Assembly: GCA_013289395.1 (NCBI GenBank)
Contig: JABCZY010000006.1
Coordinates: forward strand, 1 to 43,266
DNA length: 43,266 bases
Source: Bacteroidota bacterium
Lineage (GTDB): Bacteria > Bacteroidota > Bacteroidia > JABEUT01
Reading direction: 5' to 3'
Part shown: piece after piece, positions 42,563-43,266 of the stretch
Numbering within the stretch: the stretch's first letter is position 1
How the letters are laid out: every line of letters begins with the position of its first letter
Translations under genes and position numbers: made by a program
The notes under the pieces: generated by a model
What the model saw: the letters and a program-made list of their open reading frames with translations, nothing else
What the model was told of the DNA's origin: nothing
The model's database searches: none

Positions 42563-43266
42563 TTACAGTTTTATGCAAACATTTTTAGGTTCGGTAAAAA
42601 AGCGCAATGCTTCCCACCCACCTTCGCGGCCAACACCTGAGTTCTTACTACCACCAAATGGCGTACGCAGGTCACGCAGTAACCAGCAGTTGATCCATAC
42701 TATGCCGGAACGTAACTTAGCCGCCAATGTATGTGCACGTGTAAGGTTTTCGGTCCATAGCATTGAGGTAAGCCCATATTCTGTAGCATTAGCGTATTTC
42801 AATGCTTCTTCTTCTGTTTCAAATGGCATTATAGTAACAACAGGGCCGAATATTTCTTCCATATTGGTTCGGCAGTTGTATGTCAGTCCTTCAATAACAG
42901 TAGGTTCAATATACCAACCATCCTTTTGTTCGCCTTGCAGCTTCAGTGAATTTCCACCACAAAGTATGTTCCCACCTTCCTGTTTTGCAAGTTCAATGTA
43001 TGATAATATTTTATCGTAATGCGGTTTTGAAACAATAGCGCCTAGCCTGTTACTATCATTCATCGGGTCACCAACCTTAAGCGCTTCTACTTTTTCGGTA
43101 AATTCTTTTTTGAATTTTTCGTACACGCTTTTCTCAACCATTATGCGCGAACCACACAGGCATATTTCGCCTTGGTTGGTAAAAGAAGAATTAACAGTGG
43201 TCTTCATCATTTTATCCCAATCGCAATCAGCAAAAACCATTACAGGGTTTTTACCTCCTAATTCCA
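42563..43266 (-). CDS. Aldehyde dehydrogenase, C-terminal half (cut by window edge)
   Basis: The reading frame runs off the right edge, so the N-terminal NAD-binding part is missing. The visible part starts at ELGGKNPVMVFADCD, holding the general-base glutamate of the ALDH superfamily. The catalytic cysteine follows in NQGEICLCGSRI (codon at 43160-43162). EEIFGPVVTIMPFETEEEAL and the C-terminal FGGSKNSGVGREGGWEALRF are also diagnostic. The QGEICL motif points to the ALDH8 or 2-hydroxymuconic semialdehyde dehydrogenase-like branch, but the substrate is not certain. The ATG at 43240 is internal and not the start. The DUF4919 gene follows. Confidence 0.93.
   Translation of the reverse strand, partial: ELGGKNPVMVFADCDWDKMMKTTVNSSFTNQGEICLCGSRIMVEKSVYEKFKKEFTEKVEALKVGDPMNDSNRLGAIVSKPHYDKILSYIELAKQEGGNILCGGNSLKLQGEQKDGWYIEPTVIEGLTYNCRTNMEEIFGPVVTIMPFETEEEALKYANATEYGLTSMLWTENLTRAHTLAAKLRSGIVWINCWLLRDLRTPFGGSKNSGVGREGGWEALRFFTEPKNVCIKL

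Overview
The window looks like a chromosomal segment of a Bacteroidota (Bacteroidetes) bacterium, perhaps of the Chitinophagia/Sphingobacteriia side, although that finer placement is inference. Evidence: AT-rich DNA, promoters of the group-specific form TTG-N19-TAnnTTTG in front of ssb, coaX and a PAS/SpoIIE gene, several secreted proteins with the type IX secretion (T9SS) C-terminal sorting domain, a GldE-like protein encoded after ssb, a SusC-like outer-membrane beta-barrel receptor, and DUF4919, GloVer-repeat and DUF2079-type proteins.

Layout. 1-8.5 kb is mostly housekeeping: a MORN/YwqK-like secreted protein, ssb-gldE, a thioester-reductase-like SDR with an SMR exporter, and a coaX - outer-membrane protein - lptC - CorC/HlyC operon. 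At 8.5-10 kb a divergent promoter pair serves coaX and a PAS-SpoIIE phosphatase, followed by tRNA-Phe(GAA). 10.2-14.5 kb is accessory: the 3' half of tRNA-Phe plus its terminator is repeated 2187 bp downstream (68 bp exact, 84 of 86 overall), bracketing one T9SS cargo gene. Beyond it lie an ORC/Cdc6-like AAA+ ATPase and a tiny lysine-rich ORF with its own terminator.

14.5-21.6 kb holds a compact minus-strand operon UbiA prenyltransferase - type III polyketide synthase - methyltransferase - geranylgeranyl-reductase-like flavoprotein - IPP isomerase. Next to it are yceI and doxX and a divergent DAG-kinase-like lipid kinase. This is a good candidate for an uncharacterised prenylated phenolic or quinone-like lipid pathway.

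21.8-31.5 kb carries a DUF2079 membrane protein, a TPR protein and three large surface/secreted repeat proteins: a collagen-like protein with 63-bp tandem repeats, a T9SS cargo, and a 14-repeat GloVer protein. 32.3-36.8 kb is an ECF sigma - membrane anti-sigma candidate - His/Gly-rich peptide - CnrX/Spy-like sensor - Met/Gly-rich beta-barrel receptor operon that looks like a metal (copper or nickel) response unit.

36.9-43.3 kb has a GT-C-like membrane protein, an M1 aminopeptidase followed by APS kinase, a small membrane protein, a DUF4919 protein and an aldehyde dehydrogenase cut by the right edge. No rRNA, CRISPR array, transposase or integrase was seen. All functional calls are from reading motifs; no database search was run.
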